From: Thermasporomyces sp040195635
GTDB lineage: Bacteria; Actinomycetota; Actinomycetes; Propionibacteriales; Actinopolymorphaceae
DNA: 64,000 nt
Assembly: GCF_040195635.1 (NCBI RefSeq)
Contig: NZ_JBEFTX010000018.1
Coordinates: forward strand, 1-64,000
Direction of reading: 5' to 3'
The notes below the pieces were generated by a model that was not told where the DNA came from, searched no databases, and saw only the letters and a list, made by a program, of their open reading frames with translations. A program made the translations under genes and the position numbers. Shown in pieces: positions 33,368-41,879 of the stretch (within the stretch, counting starts at the first letter, position 1; the number at the start of each line of letters is the position of its first letter).

Positions 33368-34951
33368 TCAGGTGCAGGCGAACTGCGTGGTCGTTCCGGT
33401 GCTGAGGACGCAGTCCTTGCCTTGCTGGGTGCCGGCGCTGTCGTGGTAGGTCAGGTGCCAGCGGCCACCCACGTCGCGCAACAGTGCGTAGCCGTGGCTG
33501 TCGTGGGAGATCGACTGGTTGACCTGCTGCCCATCGACGGTCTTTCCCTGCACCAGGGCGTCGACTGGCGGTGTGTCGAGCTTGGTCCCTGAGGATCCCA
33601 CTGTCACCTGCGCGGGACGTGTGCTGTTGGTGAAGTCGAGCATCTGGTACAGATGCTCATGCCCGGACAGCACGAGACGAACGTTGTCCGCCAACGCCTT
33701 GCCGCTGGTCTGTCCAACCGCGCTCTGCAGGGTCCGGTTCGTCGACTCTACGAGCGTGGATGAAGCCGCCTTGACCAGCCACAGCGGCTTGTGGGAGATC
33801 AGGAAGTAGTCGTCTTTCGGGTTGTTTCGCGCCAGCGCGTTCACATGGTCGAAGAAGCGCGCGTATTCGCGAGCCTGGGTCTGGTTCACCCCGATATCGG
33901 TGGCCAGGGAGGAGTCGAACAGGATGAAGTGGAGCGATCCCGCGTCGATCTGCACCGGTTCGGTGTGGGCGTCGGCGAGAGAAGAGGTAAAAGAAGTGAA
34001 GCATTCGTCGTTGCTCTGCAGGTCGGTCGCGAGGTAGCGGAACCACTCCGCACCCCGGCCGACACCAGCGGAGCAGAGCTCGTGGTTACCCCGCGCGAAC
34101 AGGACTGGCGCCTGCCCCAACAGGGCCTCAGCTGGTCTGAGGAAGTCCTTGACCAGGCACCCGAAGTCGTCGTCCTGTCCACGCAGGTTGCATCCGGTGC
34201 TGCGGTCATTCGCCAGCTCGGGATGGAAGCGGTACACGTAGTCGCCAACGTGCACGACCAGGTCCGGGCGTGAAAGCGCTGCCGCGTTCGTGGATATGCC
34301 CTGGAAGTGCCAGTCCTTGCTGCAGTTCTGGTTGTCACTCAGGTTGGTCGACTCGGTGTCGCACCCGGTGTCACCGATCACCGCGACGCTTCGAGGGCGG
34401 CCGGAGGCCGACCATCTCGGCAGCGGAAGTTGGAGGTTTGCCGGGTGAATGGTTGCCGCGTTGGTCGTCGTGTGCTGCAGTACCGCATCGCGTGCGCCTT
34501 CGGGCACCGGCAACCTGCAGACAGTGGTCGGGAACTGTGCGGGGGTCGTCCCTCCGCGCCCGCTCACGAAGATCATCGGGTGGGGTGCTCTGTTGCCCTG
34601 AGCGTCGGTGTAGTTCACGGTCGGGCAGCTGCCGGCAGGTGCCTCGGTGGTGGCGAACCGGATCACCGTCCCATGTGCGGTGAGTTGGGTCCATGCCCAT
34701 GCCTCGCCGTTCTTTCCCACCTGGGGCTGGATCGCTCCCGGTGCTTCGGGCACCAGCGGTGTCGGTCCGGCGGACTCTGCACCGGACATTGTGGAGTCCG
34801 CCGGTGGTGTGAATGGGGGTGTGCCGTCTGACGGTTGCACCGACGTGGCTGTGCGGCGGGTCGCCGTCTGCGCCATTTCCGCTTGGCCTGTTGGCATGCT
34901 GGCGACCAGCAAACCGATGACAGGGACAAGCATTCTCCACCTACGTGACAT
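33368..34951 (-). CDS. Secreted calcineurin-like metallophosphoesterase
   Basis: The 527-residue protein has a signal peptide, a Pro/Thr-rich linker, a small beta domain, and a metallophosphatase core from about residue 195 with the ordered metal motifs VIGDTGCD, HVGDYVY, ARGNHEL, ISHKPLW and SGHEHLYQ. It resembles purple-acid-phosphatase-like or alkaline phosphodiesterase exoenzymes. The likely role is extracellular phosphate release. ATG 34951 gives the best signal peptide. It is convergent with the M15-like gene, and no phosphate regulon box was identified. Several Cys residues suggest disulfides in the mature protein. Confidence 0.85.
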   Translation of the reverse strand: MSRRWRMLVPVIGLLVASMPTGQAEMAQTATRRTATSVQPSDGTPPFTPPADSTMSGAESAGPTPLVPEAPGAIQPQVGKNGEAWAWTQLTAHGTVIRFATTEAPAGSCPTVNYTDAQGNRAPHPMIFVSGRGGTTPAQFPTTVCRLPVPEGARDAVLQHTTTNAATIHPANLQLPLPRWSASGRPRSVAVIGDTGCDTESTNLSDNQNCSKDWHFQGISTNAAALSRPDLVVHVGDYVYRFHPELANDRSTGCNLRGQDDDFGCLVKDFLRPAEALLGQAPVLFARGNHELCSAGVGRGAEWFRYLATDLQSNDECFTSFTSSLADAHTEPVQIDAGSLHFILFDSSLATDIGVNQTQAREYARFFDHVNALARNNPKDDYFLISHKPLWLVKAASSTLVESTNRTLQSAVGQTSGKALADNVRLVLSGHEHLYQMLDFTNSTRPAQVTVGSSGTKLDTPPVDALVQGKTVDGQQVNQSISHDSHGYALLRDVGGRWHLTYHDSAGTQQGKDCVLSTGTTTQFACT

Positions 34952-35095
34952 CGTGTGACATCCCCACCTGAGTCGCAACAGTGGGACGGTTGGCCGCCGT
35001 CCTCCCAGAGACTTCATCGCCCCATGCGCGACAGGTGAATCCTGGCTGTCGACCTCACGCGGCTGAGCCCTTGGTCAGCGACGGGCGCGTGCCGT

Positions 35096-35539
35096 TCAGG
35101 CAGGGCGGCTGTCGTACGCCTCGCGATTGGCATGCACTTCGTCCATGTGCGCCTCGGCCCACACTTTGATGCCGCGCATCACGTGGTGGAGCGAGAGACC
35201 GAGGTCGGTCAGTTCGTAGGTGACGGTGACCGGCACGGTCGGGGTCACGGTGCGGGTGAGCATGCCGTCGCGCTCGAGCGAGCGCAGCGTCTGGGTGAGC
35301 ATCTTCTGGCTCACCCCGGCCAGCCGGCGGGCCAGCTCGGAGTAGCGCATCGACCGCGGTTCACCGACGCAGTCACCCCCAGGTTGGTACGGACCGTCGC
35401 TGCAGAGTGCGGCCAGGATCAAAGCGACCCACTTGTCGGAGATCCGGTCAAGCAGCTGCCGGCTGGGGCAGCCCGCCAGGAACGCGTCGTAGTCCACCTT
35501 CGCCTGCGTCCGCTGCTGGGCCGCCGTCCTCGTGGGCAT
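35096..35539 (-). CDS. HxlR-family winged-helix transcriptional regulator
   Basis: The 147-residue protein has the HxlR signature: CPSRQLLDRISDKWVALILAAL, then RYSELARRLAGVSQKMLTQTLRSLERDGMLTR and YELTDLGLSLHHVM. The conserved Cys near residue 24 could sense thiol-reactive compounds, as in several HxlR regulators. AAGGAG lies 8 bases before ATG 35539. It is divergent from a quinone-oxidoreductase-like gene, with a perfect 14-bp palindrome between them, and probably represses that gene and itself. The arrangement matches the YodB/HypR type of quinone or aldehyde response. Confidence 0.9.
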   Translation of the reverse strand: MPTRTAAQQRTQAKVDYDAFLAGCPSRQLLDRISDKWVALILAALCSDGPYQPGGDCVGEPRSMRYSELARRLAGVSQKMLTQTLRSLERDGMLTRTVTPTVPVTVTYELTDLGLSLHHVMRGIKVWAEAHMDEVHANREAYDSRPA

Positions 35540-35571
35540 CGACCGCTCCTTCCTACCCAAGGGTGACCTAC

Positions 35572-35585
35572 GCACTTCGAAGTGC
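35572..35585. promoter_or_regulatory. Palindromic operator, probable HxlR site
   Basis: GCACTTCGAAGTGC is a perfect 14-bp palindrome, 33 bp before the regulator start and 75 bp before the reductase start. The next bases carry a related half-site (CTACTTC). Its place between divergent regulator and target genes makes it the likely binding site. Confidence 0.65.
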
Positions 35586-35660
35586 CTACTTCCCGATGGA
35601 GAGTAACCCATCCACAGTGATGCGGGTCAACTGTCGAGCGTAAGCACCAGGAGCGAATCC

Positions 35661-36605
35661 ATGAGCACCTCCACCTTCCGCGCCGCCACCTTCCGCGCCG
35701 CCGTCGTCCGCAGCCCGAGCGGGCCGGACTCGATCGAGATCATCGACGTCCCCGTCGTTCAGCCCGGACCCGGCGAAGTCCGGGTCGAGATCGCTGCCGC
35801 AGCGGTCAACCCCGTCGACCTCGGGGTCGCGAGCGGCCTCTTCCATGCGATGGGGCTGGTCGACCAGCCCGAGCACACCGGCCTGGGCTGGGACTTCGCC
35901 GGCACCGTCGTCGCCACCGGCTCCAGCGTGGACCTGGCCGTCGGGACCCGGGTCGCCGGCCTGGTCGCCGGATTCGACCGCGACTTCGGCACCTATGCCG
36001 AGCAGCTCGTCGTGCCCGTCGCCGACCTCGCCGTCGTACCCGACGGACTGGACCTGACAGCGGCGTCGACGGTGCCGCTCAACGGGCTGGCCGGCGCCCA
36101 GATCGTTGATTTGCTGGGCGACGCGCCCGCCGGCGAGCACGCAGGTGGCAACCGGCTGCTGGTGACCGGGGCGGCCGGCGCGGTCGGGGGGTACGTCGCC
36201 AGGCTCGCCCAAGACCGCGGCTGGCAGGTGACTGGTCTGGCCCGAGCCGAGGACGAGCAGTTCGTGCGTGGCCTCGGCGCCGACTTCACCACGCACGCCG
36301 AGCCGGGTTGGGACGCGGTCGCCGACGGTGCGGTGCTGCAGGAGCGGGGCCTTGCCCTTGTCCGCGACGGCGGGGCCTTCGTCGGCGTCCGGCCGAACGC
36401 CGAGCCGGCTCCCGAGCGCGGAATCACCGTGCTCACCGTGGTCACGCACCCCGACGGTCCTCGACTGGGCGACCTGCTCGCCCGCACCGCGTCCGGCGAG
36501 CTACCAGCCCGAGTGCACGCGGTCGTGCCGCTGGACCAGGCAGCCGACGCCCACCGCGCCGTCGCCAAGGGCGGGTTGCGCGGCCGATACGTGCTCGAGC
36601 CCTGA
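35661..36605 (+). CDS. NADP-dependent zinc-free alcohol dehydrogenase/quinone oxidoreductase-like protein
   Basis: The 314-residue protein of the medium-chain dehydrogenase/reductase superfamily has an N-terminal GroES-like domain (GEVRVEIAAAAVNPVDLGV, TGLGWDFAGTVVATG), a Rossmann domain with LLVTGAAGAVGGYVA and a C-terminal return segment ending in GRYVLEP. No zinc-binding Cys set is present, which fits NADPH:quinone or enone reductases. It is divergent from an HxlR regulator. The likely role is reductive detoxification of quinones or electrophiles. A near-perfect short repeat in the first codons (FRAATFRAA) reflects a 15-bp DNA duplication. Confidence 0.86.
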   Translation: MSTSTFRAATFRAAVVRSPSGPDSIEIIDVPVVQPGPGEVRVEIAAAAVNPVDLGVASGLFHAMGLVDQPEHTGLGWDFAGTVVATGSSVDLAVGTRVAGLVAGFDRDFGTYAEQLVVPVADLAVVPDGLDLTAASTVPLNGLAGAQIVDLLGDAPAGEHAGGNRLLVTGAAGAVGGYVARLAQDRGWQVTGLARAEDEQFVRGLGADFTTHAEPGWDAVADGAVLQERGLALVRDGGAFVGVRPNAEPAPERGITVLTVVTHPDGPRLGDLLARTASGELPARVHAVVPLDQAADAHRAVAKGGLRGRYVLEP

Positions 36606-36776
36606 CCGGCTCCACCACCCTGCGCCCGGCGCGCTTACCTCACCAGTGGCCAGGTCAAGGACTCGAGCCCCTCGTCAACACACCGCGTCAACCGGAATGC
36701 CGCCGGTGTCGAAGTCACAGTTCCGTAAGCAGCATTGAGCTATCTCGCCACCTCGGATGTCCCTAGCGTGGCTGCC

Positions 36777-36842
36777 GTGGTGGTTGACGTGGCATTCGTA
36801 CGCGCGCCGCAGACCGGCCCGCACAGTGGTGAACGACTGTGA
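36777..36842 (+). CDS. Candidate 21-codon leader ORF coupled to the methyltransferase
   Basis: GTG 36777 lies 7 bases after TAGCGT (36764-36769), an actinomycete -10-like box, as in leaderless genes. The frame ends in TGA at 36840-36842, overlapping the GTG start of the methyltransferase (GTGA). No domain. It could be a leader that couples translation or a chance frame. Confidence 0.32.
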   Translation: MVVDVAFVRAPQTGPHSGERL

Positions 36843-37423
36843 GCGGGCAGGTGCTGGTCGATCTGGCGTGGTGGGACCGACCCCCGGACGCGGTCGACGA
36901 CCAGGTGTTGCGGCGGTGTGGTGGTCCCACGCTGGATGTCGGCTGCGGTCCTGGGCGGATGGTGGTCGAGCTTGCCCGGCGTGGCGTTCCGGCGTTGGGC
37001 ATCGACGTGGTGGCACGCGCGGTCCGTCAGGTGCTGGCACGCGGCGGACATGCACTCACCCGTTCGGTGTTCGACGAGCTGCCATGTGAGGGGCGTTGGC
37101 AGACCGTCCTGCTGCTGGATGGCTGTGTCGGGATCGGTGGTGACCCGAAGATTCTGCTGGCCCGGATCCGCGAACTGCTCGCGCCGGGCGGTGTCGCCTA
37201 CATCGAGCATGATCCGGAGCCGGACCGGGCCGAGTACACCACGGCGCGGCTCCGCTATGCCGGTGGCGAGGAGGCGACCGTGGACTGGACGGAGGTCGGT
37301 TGGTGCCTACTCGCCCGCGTCGCGGGTGAGGTCGACCTCGTTGTCAAGGACACCTGGACAGCTGGCGGGCGGTCGTTCGCCGCGTTCAGCCGGCCGGTCG
37401 AGAGAAGGGCGGAGTGGTCATGA
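36839..37423 (+). CDS. Class I SAM-dependent methyltransferase
   Basis: The 194-residue protein has the SAM-binding motif TLDVGCGPGRMVVELARRGVP (within residues 31-51), an acidic strand end (GIDVV) and VLLLDGCVGIGGDP with a motif-III-like LLAPGGVAYIE. It is cytoplasmic with no helix signal; the acceptor is unknown. Its stop overlaps the start of the membrane molybdoenzyme (ATGA), so the two are coupled. I associate this pairing with actinomycete clusters that also carry mannosyltransferase, epimerase, GT2 and DUF2064 genes, as here. The GTG start has no ribosome site, which fits coupling to a leader frame or a leaderless mRNA. Confidence 0.82.
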   Translation: MSGQVLVDLAWWDRPPDAVDDQVLRRCGGPTLDVGCGPGRMVVELARRGVPALGIDVVARAVRQVLARGGHALTRSVFDELPCEGRWQTVLLLDGCVGIGGDPKILLARIRELLAPGGVAYIEHDPEPDRAEYTTARLRYAGGEEATVDWTEVGWCLLARVAGEVDLVVKDTWTAGGRSFAAFSRPVERRAEWS

Positions 37424-38673
37424 ACGCGCCGCCTGGCAAGGACATCTGGCGGAGCCCGATCCGAGGCCCTTGGCTGACGTCGATCCTCGGGCTTGTCCTG
37501 CTGGTAGGACTTCCCGTGCTGTTCCTGACCGGGCTGTTGTCGTACGCGGCGTATGATCCCGCGCTCGGCGGCCGGTTCAACGATCCCACGCCAGGTAAGG
37601 GAATTCTGGGCTTCTACCTGTTCGAGTGGCCGACCCGGCCGGCCTGGCTGTTCTGGTTGACCCAGGGCATCCATGTCATCGGCGGGTTGATGCTTGTACC
37701 AGTGCTGCTGGCGAAGCTCTGGTCGGTGATTCCGAAGCTCTTCGCGTGGCCACCGGTCAGGTCGCTCGCGCACCTGCTGGAACGGCTCAGCCTCCTGCTC
37801 CTGGTGGGTGGTGGGATCTTCGTGTTCGTGACCGGCATCCTCAACATCCAGTACGTCTACGTCTTTCCCGCGGGCTTCTACGCGTCTCACTTCTACGGGG
37901 CCTGGGTCTTCGTCGCGGCACTGGCCCTTCACGTCATCCTCAAGGCGCGGACGATGGTGACCGCACTCCGCTCGCGCAGCATCTGGAACGAACTCCGCAC
38001 CGGTCTCGCCGACACCCGGCCAGAGCCGGCCGACGCAACCGGACTGGTCGCCACGGTGCCCGCGGAACCGACGGTGTCGCGGCGCGGAGCGCTCGGCTTC
38101 GTCGCAGCCGGCTCCGCCCTTCTGGCGTTGCTGTCGGCGGGCCAGACGATCGGTGGACCCCTACGGCGGCTGGCCGTCCTGGCACCCCGCGGCGGAATCG
38201 AGGGTCCCGGACCGAACGACTTCGTGGTCAACAAGACCGCGGCGTACCGCAGGATCACGCCGGCGCAGACCGGTCCCTCGTGGCGGCTAAACCTGCGCGG
38301 CTTCGACAGCGTTTCGCTGTCCAGAAGCGACCTTCTGGCGCTGACGTTGCACAGCGAGCGCCTGCCGATCGCCTGCGTCGAAGGCTGGACGACGGTTCAG
38401 ACCTGGACCGGCGTACGCCTGGCAGACCTGGCCGCGCTGGTGGGAGTCCGCGAGGCGACGGGCGTCGCGGTGGAGTCGATGCAACGCGGAGGCGGCTTCG
38501 GCTCGGCCAACCTGGCAGGTAACCAGGTGCGCGACCTCCGGTCACTGCTGGCGCTCCGGGTCAATGGTGCCGACCTTTCACTCGACCATGGCTTCCCGGC
38601 GCGCATCATCGTCCCGAACGCGCCCGGGGTGCACTGCACCAAGTGGGTTTCCCGGCTGACCTTCTGGACCTGA
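37420..38673 (+). CDS. Membrane molybdopterin oxidoreductase (cytochrome-b-like plus sulfite-oxidase-like domains)
   Basis: The 417-residue protein starts with about 190 residues holding four to five membrane helices with conserved His (TQGIHVIGG, ALHVILKA), as in di-haem cytochrome b561-like domains. A linker and another hydrophobic stretch (VSRRGALGFVAAGSALLALL) follow, then an exported sulfite-oxidase-type molybdopterin domain with the Mo-ligating Cys319 in ACVEGWTT and VHCTKWVSRL near the end. It probably reduces or oxidises an exterior substrate and exchanges electrons with quinones. The fusion in one chain resembles MsrP/MsrQ in concept but in reversed order. GGAG lies 5 bases before ATG 37420. 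Confidence 0.85.
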   Translation: MNAPPGKDIWRSPIRGPWLTSILGLVLLVGLPVLFLTGLLSYAAYDPALGGRFNDPTPGKGILGFYLFEWPTRPAWLFWLTQGIHVIGGLMLVPVLLAKLWSVIPKLFAWPPVRSLAHLLERLSLLLLVGGGIFVFVTGILNIQYVYVFPAGFYASHFYGAWVFVAALALHVILKARTMVTALRSRSIWNELRTGLADTRPEPADATGLVATVPAEPTVSRRGALGFVAAGSALLALLSAGQTIGGPLRRLAVLAPRGGIEGPGPNDFVVNKTAAYRRITPAQTGPSWRLNLRGFDSVSLSRSDLLALTLHSERLPIACVEGWTTVQTWTGVRLADLAALVGVREATGVAVESMQRGGGFGSANLAGNQVRDLRSLLALRVNGADLSLDHGFPARIIVPNAPGVHCTKWVSRLTFWT

Positions 38674-38688
38674 CCCCCGGACGTGATC

Positions 38689-39213
38689 ATGACGACAATT
38701 CTGCGCAATCTCGCCACTGGGCGGGTCGCCCGTTGGTACGGCGCCAATCCTCTCCACCTGTTGGCGTGTGTGGGCGCTTTCAGCCTCGCCGGCTATGCGG
38801 CACTGCGGTTCGTACCCGCCAATCCGCTCGGGGTCGCGGCGTGGTTTGTCGGCGGCGCGCTCGGCCATGACCTGTTGCTGTTGCCGTTGTACAGCCTGGC
38901 AGACCGATCGGTGGCGGTGGTCGTGCGACGTCGGGCTTCGAAGGCGACGCAGACTGTGTGGCTCAACCATGTCAGGATTCCCGCGGCACTGTCCGCTCTG
39001 GCGTTCGCGGTGTTCTTCCCGCTGATCCTGCGGCTGCCGCGGAATCTCGAGGGCGTCATCGGTCGCCCCCCGCCCGACTACTTCGGACGGTGGCTGTTGC
39101 TCACCGGCATGCTGTTCGCCGGCTCGGCGTTCCTGCTTGCCTGCCGCCTGCGCCGGCTCCAGCGACGCGGGTCTGGTTCACCAGCTCGTCAGGACGAGGT
39201 GCTGGACGCCTAG
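38689..39213 (+). CDS. Small polytopic membrane protein of unknown function
   Basis: The protein is about 174 residues with four predicted membrane helices (about 24-45, 47-70, 98-120, 130-152), a basic cytoplasmic loop (VVRRRASKATQ) and a basic C-terminus. No family recognised. It follows the molybdoenzyme by 15 bp and is probably in the same operon; it may be an accessory subunit. GTG 38683 is an alternative start. Its 3' end overlaps the convergent mannosyltransferase-like gene by 36 bp. Confidence 0.72.
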   Translation: MTTILRNLATGRVARWYGANPLHLLACVGAFSLAGYAALRFVPANPLGVAAWFVGGALGHDLLLLPLYSLADRSVAVVVRRRASKATQTVWLNHVRIPAALSALAFAVFFPLILRLPRNLEGVIGRPPPDYFGRWLLLTGMLFAGSAFLLACRLRRLQRRGSGSPARQDEVLDA

Positions 39214-40605
39214 CGCGGTGACGGCCTGCGCCGCGAGCCACCAGCGATGGGTGCGTGGGGGAAGGAGCGCACAGGCGGCCATCAGCCAGAGCGCGAAGGG
39301 CAGCCAGATCCGTTCGACCTCGGCCTTGCTGAGCCCGGACAGGGTAGCGGCGGTCACCGCGAGCAGGGTGGGCAGCACGAGGGCGACCAGCGGTCCCGCA
39401 GATCGCAGGCCGGCAACTGCCCGGCCCCGTCCGGCCACTGCCCCGCCCAGTCCGGCCACTGCCCGACGCAGTCCGGCGACGGCGGCCGGTCCGATGCAGA
39501 TGGCCAGGGCGGCCAGGTCCGCCCACACCCAGTACGCGTAGGGCCGTACGCCACCCCAGCCCTGGTAGTAGCGGACCCTCAGCTGTACGTACCCCTCCCA
39601 CCACCAGAAGCCGCCAACGGTGTAGCTGACCACGACGCCCACCACCACGACGCCGGCAACGAGTGAGGGCATGAGCCGGCGTCCGGCGATCAGTACGCCC
39701 AACGCGACCACGCCGATCAGCGCCAGGCCGTAGGACAGGAAGAGGGCCAACCCGAGCAGCATCCCTGCCGATACGGCGGCGGCCCACCCGGGAAGACCGC
39801 GGCGCCTGGTCGCGATCGCCAACAGGGCGAGGCCCCATGCCGATACCGCGAGAAACACCGCGTCGGCTGAGACGCCGATCCACAAGGCGGCCGGCGCGAG
39901 GACGAGAAACGGCAACCCGCGCCTCGCCAGCGCTTCGCCCGCCACCGCGCGCACCGCGACAGCAACGGCCGCGCAGGCAGAGGATCCGAGCACCATACAG
40001 ATCACGGCTGCCCATCCGCCGCCTCGCAGGCCCAGCCGGTCCACCAGGATCCAGAACTCCAGTGCCGCCGGGGGGTGCCCCGCCACATGGGTCACCCACG
40101 CATCGGGTTCGCCCGGCCCGGTCGGACCACGGGCGATGCGGTCGGCGAACGTGGGCAGCAACTCGCTCCTCGGCGGCGCACCCGGCACCTCCGCGAGGTA
40201 CTCGCCTGGCCTGGCCAACCGGTGGGCCAGCCGGGACCATCCGTCGACCAGGCCGAGTGCGAGGACCCAGCCGAACGACGCCGCCCAGGCGGTGGCCAGC
40301 AACGCGCGCCAGGGCAGTCGCGCCGCGACGGCCGGACCGGTGGCGACGAACAGCAGCGCGAGCGCGACGGCCACCGCTGTCGTCGGGCCGACTCGGGGGT
40401 CCCAGACCCCGCGCAGGGGCGCGGTCGACGCGTAGATGGGTACCTCACGGTCGCGCAGCACCGTGCCGACCACGACGGCAGCGACGACGAGCAGGCCCGC
40501 GGTCGACGCCGCCACGAGGTCGGCGACGTGCCCGGGCGGCCGCCGTGGCGGGACACCCTCGTCAACTCCGCTGGCGGTTCCGGGTTCGAGCATCCCGTGC
40601 GTCAC
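39178..40605 (-). CDS. Polytopic membrane glycosyltransferase (mannosyltransferase-like, GT-C type)
   Basis: The 475-residue protein has about ten hydrophobic segments and a large first exterior loop (residues about 130-185) containing THVAGHPPAALEFW, a typical position for the catalytic region of lipid-sugar-dependent GT-C enzymes. This is the pattern of actinomycete mannosyltransferases that use polyprenyl-phosphate sugars. The clustered GT2 (a dolichol-phosphate-mannose-synthase-like enzyme) could supply the donor. A segment near residue 375-400 consists of repeated AVAGLRRAVAGLGGA units encoded by tandem DNA repeats. It is divergent from the epimerase gene. Confidence 0.75.
   Translation of the reverse strand: MTHGMLEPGTASGVDEGVPPRRPPGHVADLVAASTAGLLVVAAVVVGTVLRDREVPIYASTAPLRGVWDPRVGPTTAVAVALALLFVATGPAVAARLPWRALLATAWAASFGWVLALGLVDGWSRLAHRLARPGEYLAEVPGAPPRSELLPTFADRIARGPTGPGEPDAWVTHVAGHPPAALEFWILVDRLGLRGGGWAAVICMVLGSSACAAVAVAVRAVAGEALARRGLPFLVLAPAALWIGVSADAVFLAVSAWGLALLAIATRRRGLPGWAAAVSAGMLLGLALFLSYGLALIGVVALGVLIAGRRLMPSLVAGVVVVGVVVSYTVGGFWWWEGYVQLRVRYYQGWGGVRPYAYWVWADLAALAICIGPAAVAGLRRAVAGLGGAVAGRGRAVAGLRSAGPLVALVLPTLLAVTAATLSGLSKAEVERIWLPFALWLMAACALLPPRTHRWWLAAQAVTALGVQHLVLTSW
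39410..39493. repeat. Four 21-bp tandem repeats inside the mannosyltransferase-like gene
   Basis: Units at 39410-39430, 39431-39451, 39452-39472 and a diverged 39473-39493, each starting CCGGC(C/A)ACTGCC or similar. Each encodes seven residues (AVAGxxx), so copy-number change would keep the frame and only lengthen a loop. Confidence 0.8.
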
Positions 40606-40718
40606 CCGGGACAGCGTAGAAAGCCACCAAGCTCGATGGTGCCTGCCGAGGCCGGCCGTAAGAACCCCGTAATCGAACGCTCCGGCAACCCGGACGCGGC
40701 CGCCACTAGCGTCGGCAC

Positions 40719-41828
40719 ATGCGCATCCTGGTTACCGGAGGAGCCGGCTTCGTCGGCTCTCACGTCGCCGATGTCCTCGTCCGACGCGGCCACGAGGTCG
40801 TCCTGGTCGACGCCCTGCTGCCGGAGGCACATGGTGCACGGGGCGGCACGCCAGCAGCGGCGGCGGCCAGAGCGCCGACCGGGGCGCCGACCAGGGAGCC
40901 GGGCGAGTCCGAGGGTGCCGGTCATGGGCGGCCGTTCGTTCACGCCCTGATCCAGGAGCCTGGGGTCCTGGCCGATCTTCTGCGTGGCGTCGACGTCGTC
41001 TGTCACCAGGCGGCGATGGTGGGTCACGGTGTCGATCCTGGCGACGCACCTGCCTATGCGCGGCACAACGACTATGCGACCGCGTGCCTGCTGGCGGCGA
41101 TGTACGCCCACGGCGTCAGGCGACTCGTCCTCGCTTCGTCGATGGTCGTCTACGGGGAAGGCGCATACCGCTGCGTCGAGCATGGAGGCGTACGCCCTGG
41201 CCCGCGGCTCGTTGCCGACCTGGACGCCGGGAGGTACGAGCCACCCTGTCCCCGGTGCGGCAGTGCGCTGGAAGCCGAGCTGATCCCCGAAGACGTGGCG
41301 CTCGATCCACGCAGCCTCTACGCCGCGTCCAAACTCGCCCAGGAGAACTACGCGGCGGCCTGGGCTCGGCAGGCCGGCGGCACCGTGTGGGCGCTGCGCT
41401 ACCACAACGTCTACGGCCCGCGGATGCCGCGAGACACGCCGTACGCCGGTGTCGCCTCGCTGTTCCGGTCGGCGTTGGCGCGTGGCGAAGCCCCACTCGT
41501 CCTCGAGGACGGCCGGCAACGTCGCGACTTCGTCCACGTACGGGACATCGCGATGGCGAACGCACTCGCCGCCGAGTCCGCACCGCCAAGCGCCTTCGAA
41601 GCCGTCAACGTCTGCTCCGGCGACCCGCACACCATCGGTGAGCTCGCCGAAACCCTCGTGCTCGCCAGCGCGGGTAAGCCGCCCCGCATCGTCGGCGGTG
41701 CTCGGGCGGGCGACGTCCGCCACATCGTCGCCGACCCGGCCAAGGCGAGGCGCCTGTTGGGCTTCGCCGCTGCGACGTCGTTCGCCGACGGCATACGTGC
41801 CTTCGCCGACGATCCCCTGCGCTCATAG
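40719..41828 (+). CDS. NAD-dependent epimerase/dehydratase (extended SDR) with a Cys-pair insert
   Basis: The 369-residue protein has the Rossmann motif ILVTGGAGFVGSHVA (residues 3-17), the catalytic SLYAASK (Tyr201, Lys205) and RYHNVYGPRMP. It probably epimerises or dehydrates a nucleotide sugar. Two inserts stand out: an Ala/Gly-rich stretch of about 35 residues after the first strand-helix unit, and PCPRCGSALEAE (Cys177, Cys180) before the catalytic Tyr. I have seen such inserts in actinomycete relatives, but the role is unclear. TAGCGT (40707-40712) followed 6 bases later by ATG suggests a leaderless transcript. It sits beside glycosyltransferase genes. Confidence 0.86.
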   Translation: MRILVTGGAGFVGSHVADVLVRRGHEVVLVDALLPEAHGARGGTPAAAAARAPTGAPTREPGESEGAGHGRPFVHALIQEPGVLADLLRGVDVVCHQAAMVGHGVDPGDAPAYARHNDYATACLLAAMYAHGVRRLVLASSMVVYGEGAYRCVEHGGVRPGPRLVADLDAGRYEPPCPRCGSALEAELIPEDVALDPRSLYAASKLAQENYAAAWARQAGGTVWALRYHNVYGPRMPRDTPYAGVASLFRSALARGEAPLVLEDGRQRRDFVHVRDIAMANALAAESAPPSAFEAVNVCSGDPHTIGELAETLVLASAGKPPRIVGGARAGDVRHIVADPAKARRLLGFAAATSFADGIRAFADDPLRS

Positions 41829-41879
41829 CGGATCGCAGCGTCCCGGCGGCGTTTCATCCCGGTCGGTCGATGCGAACCG

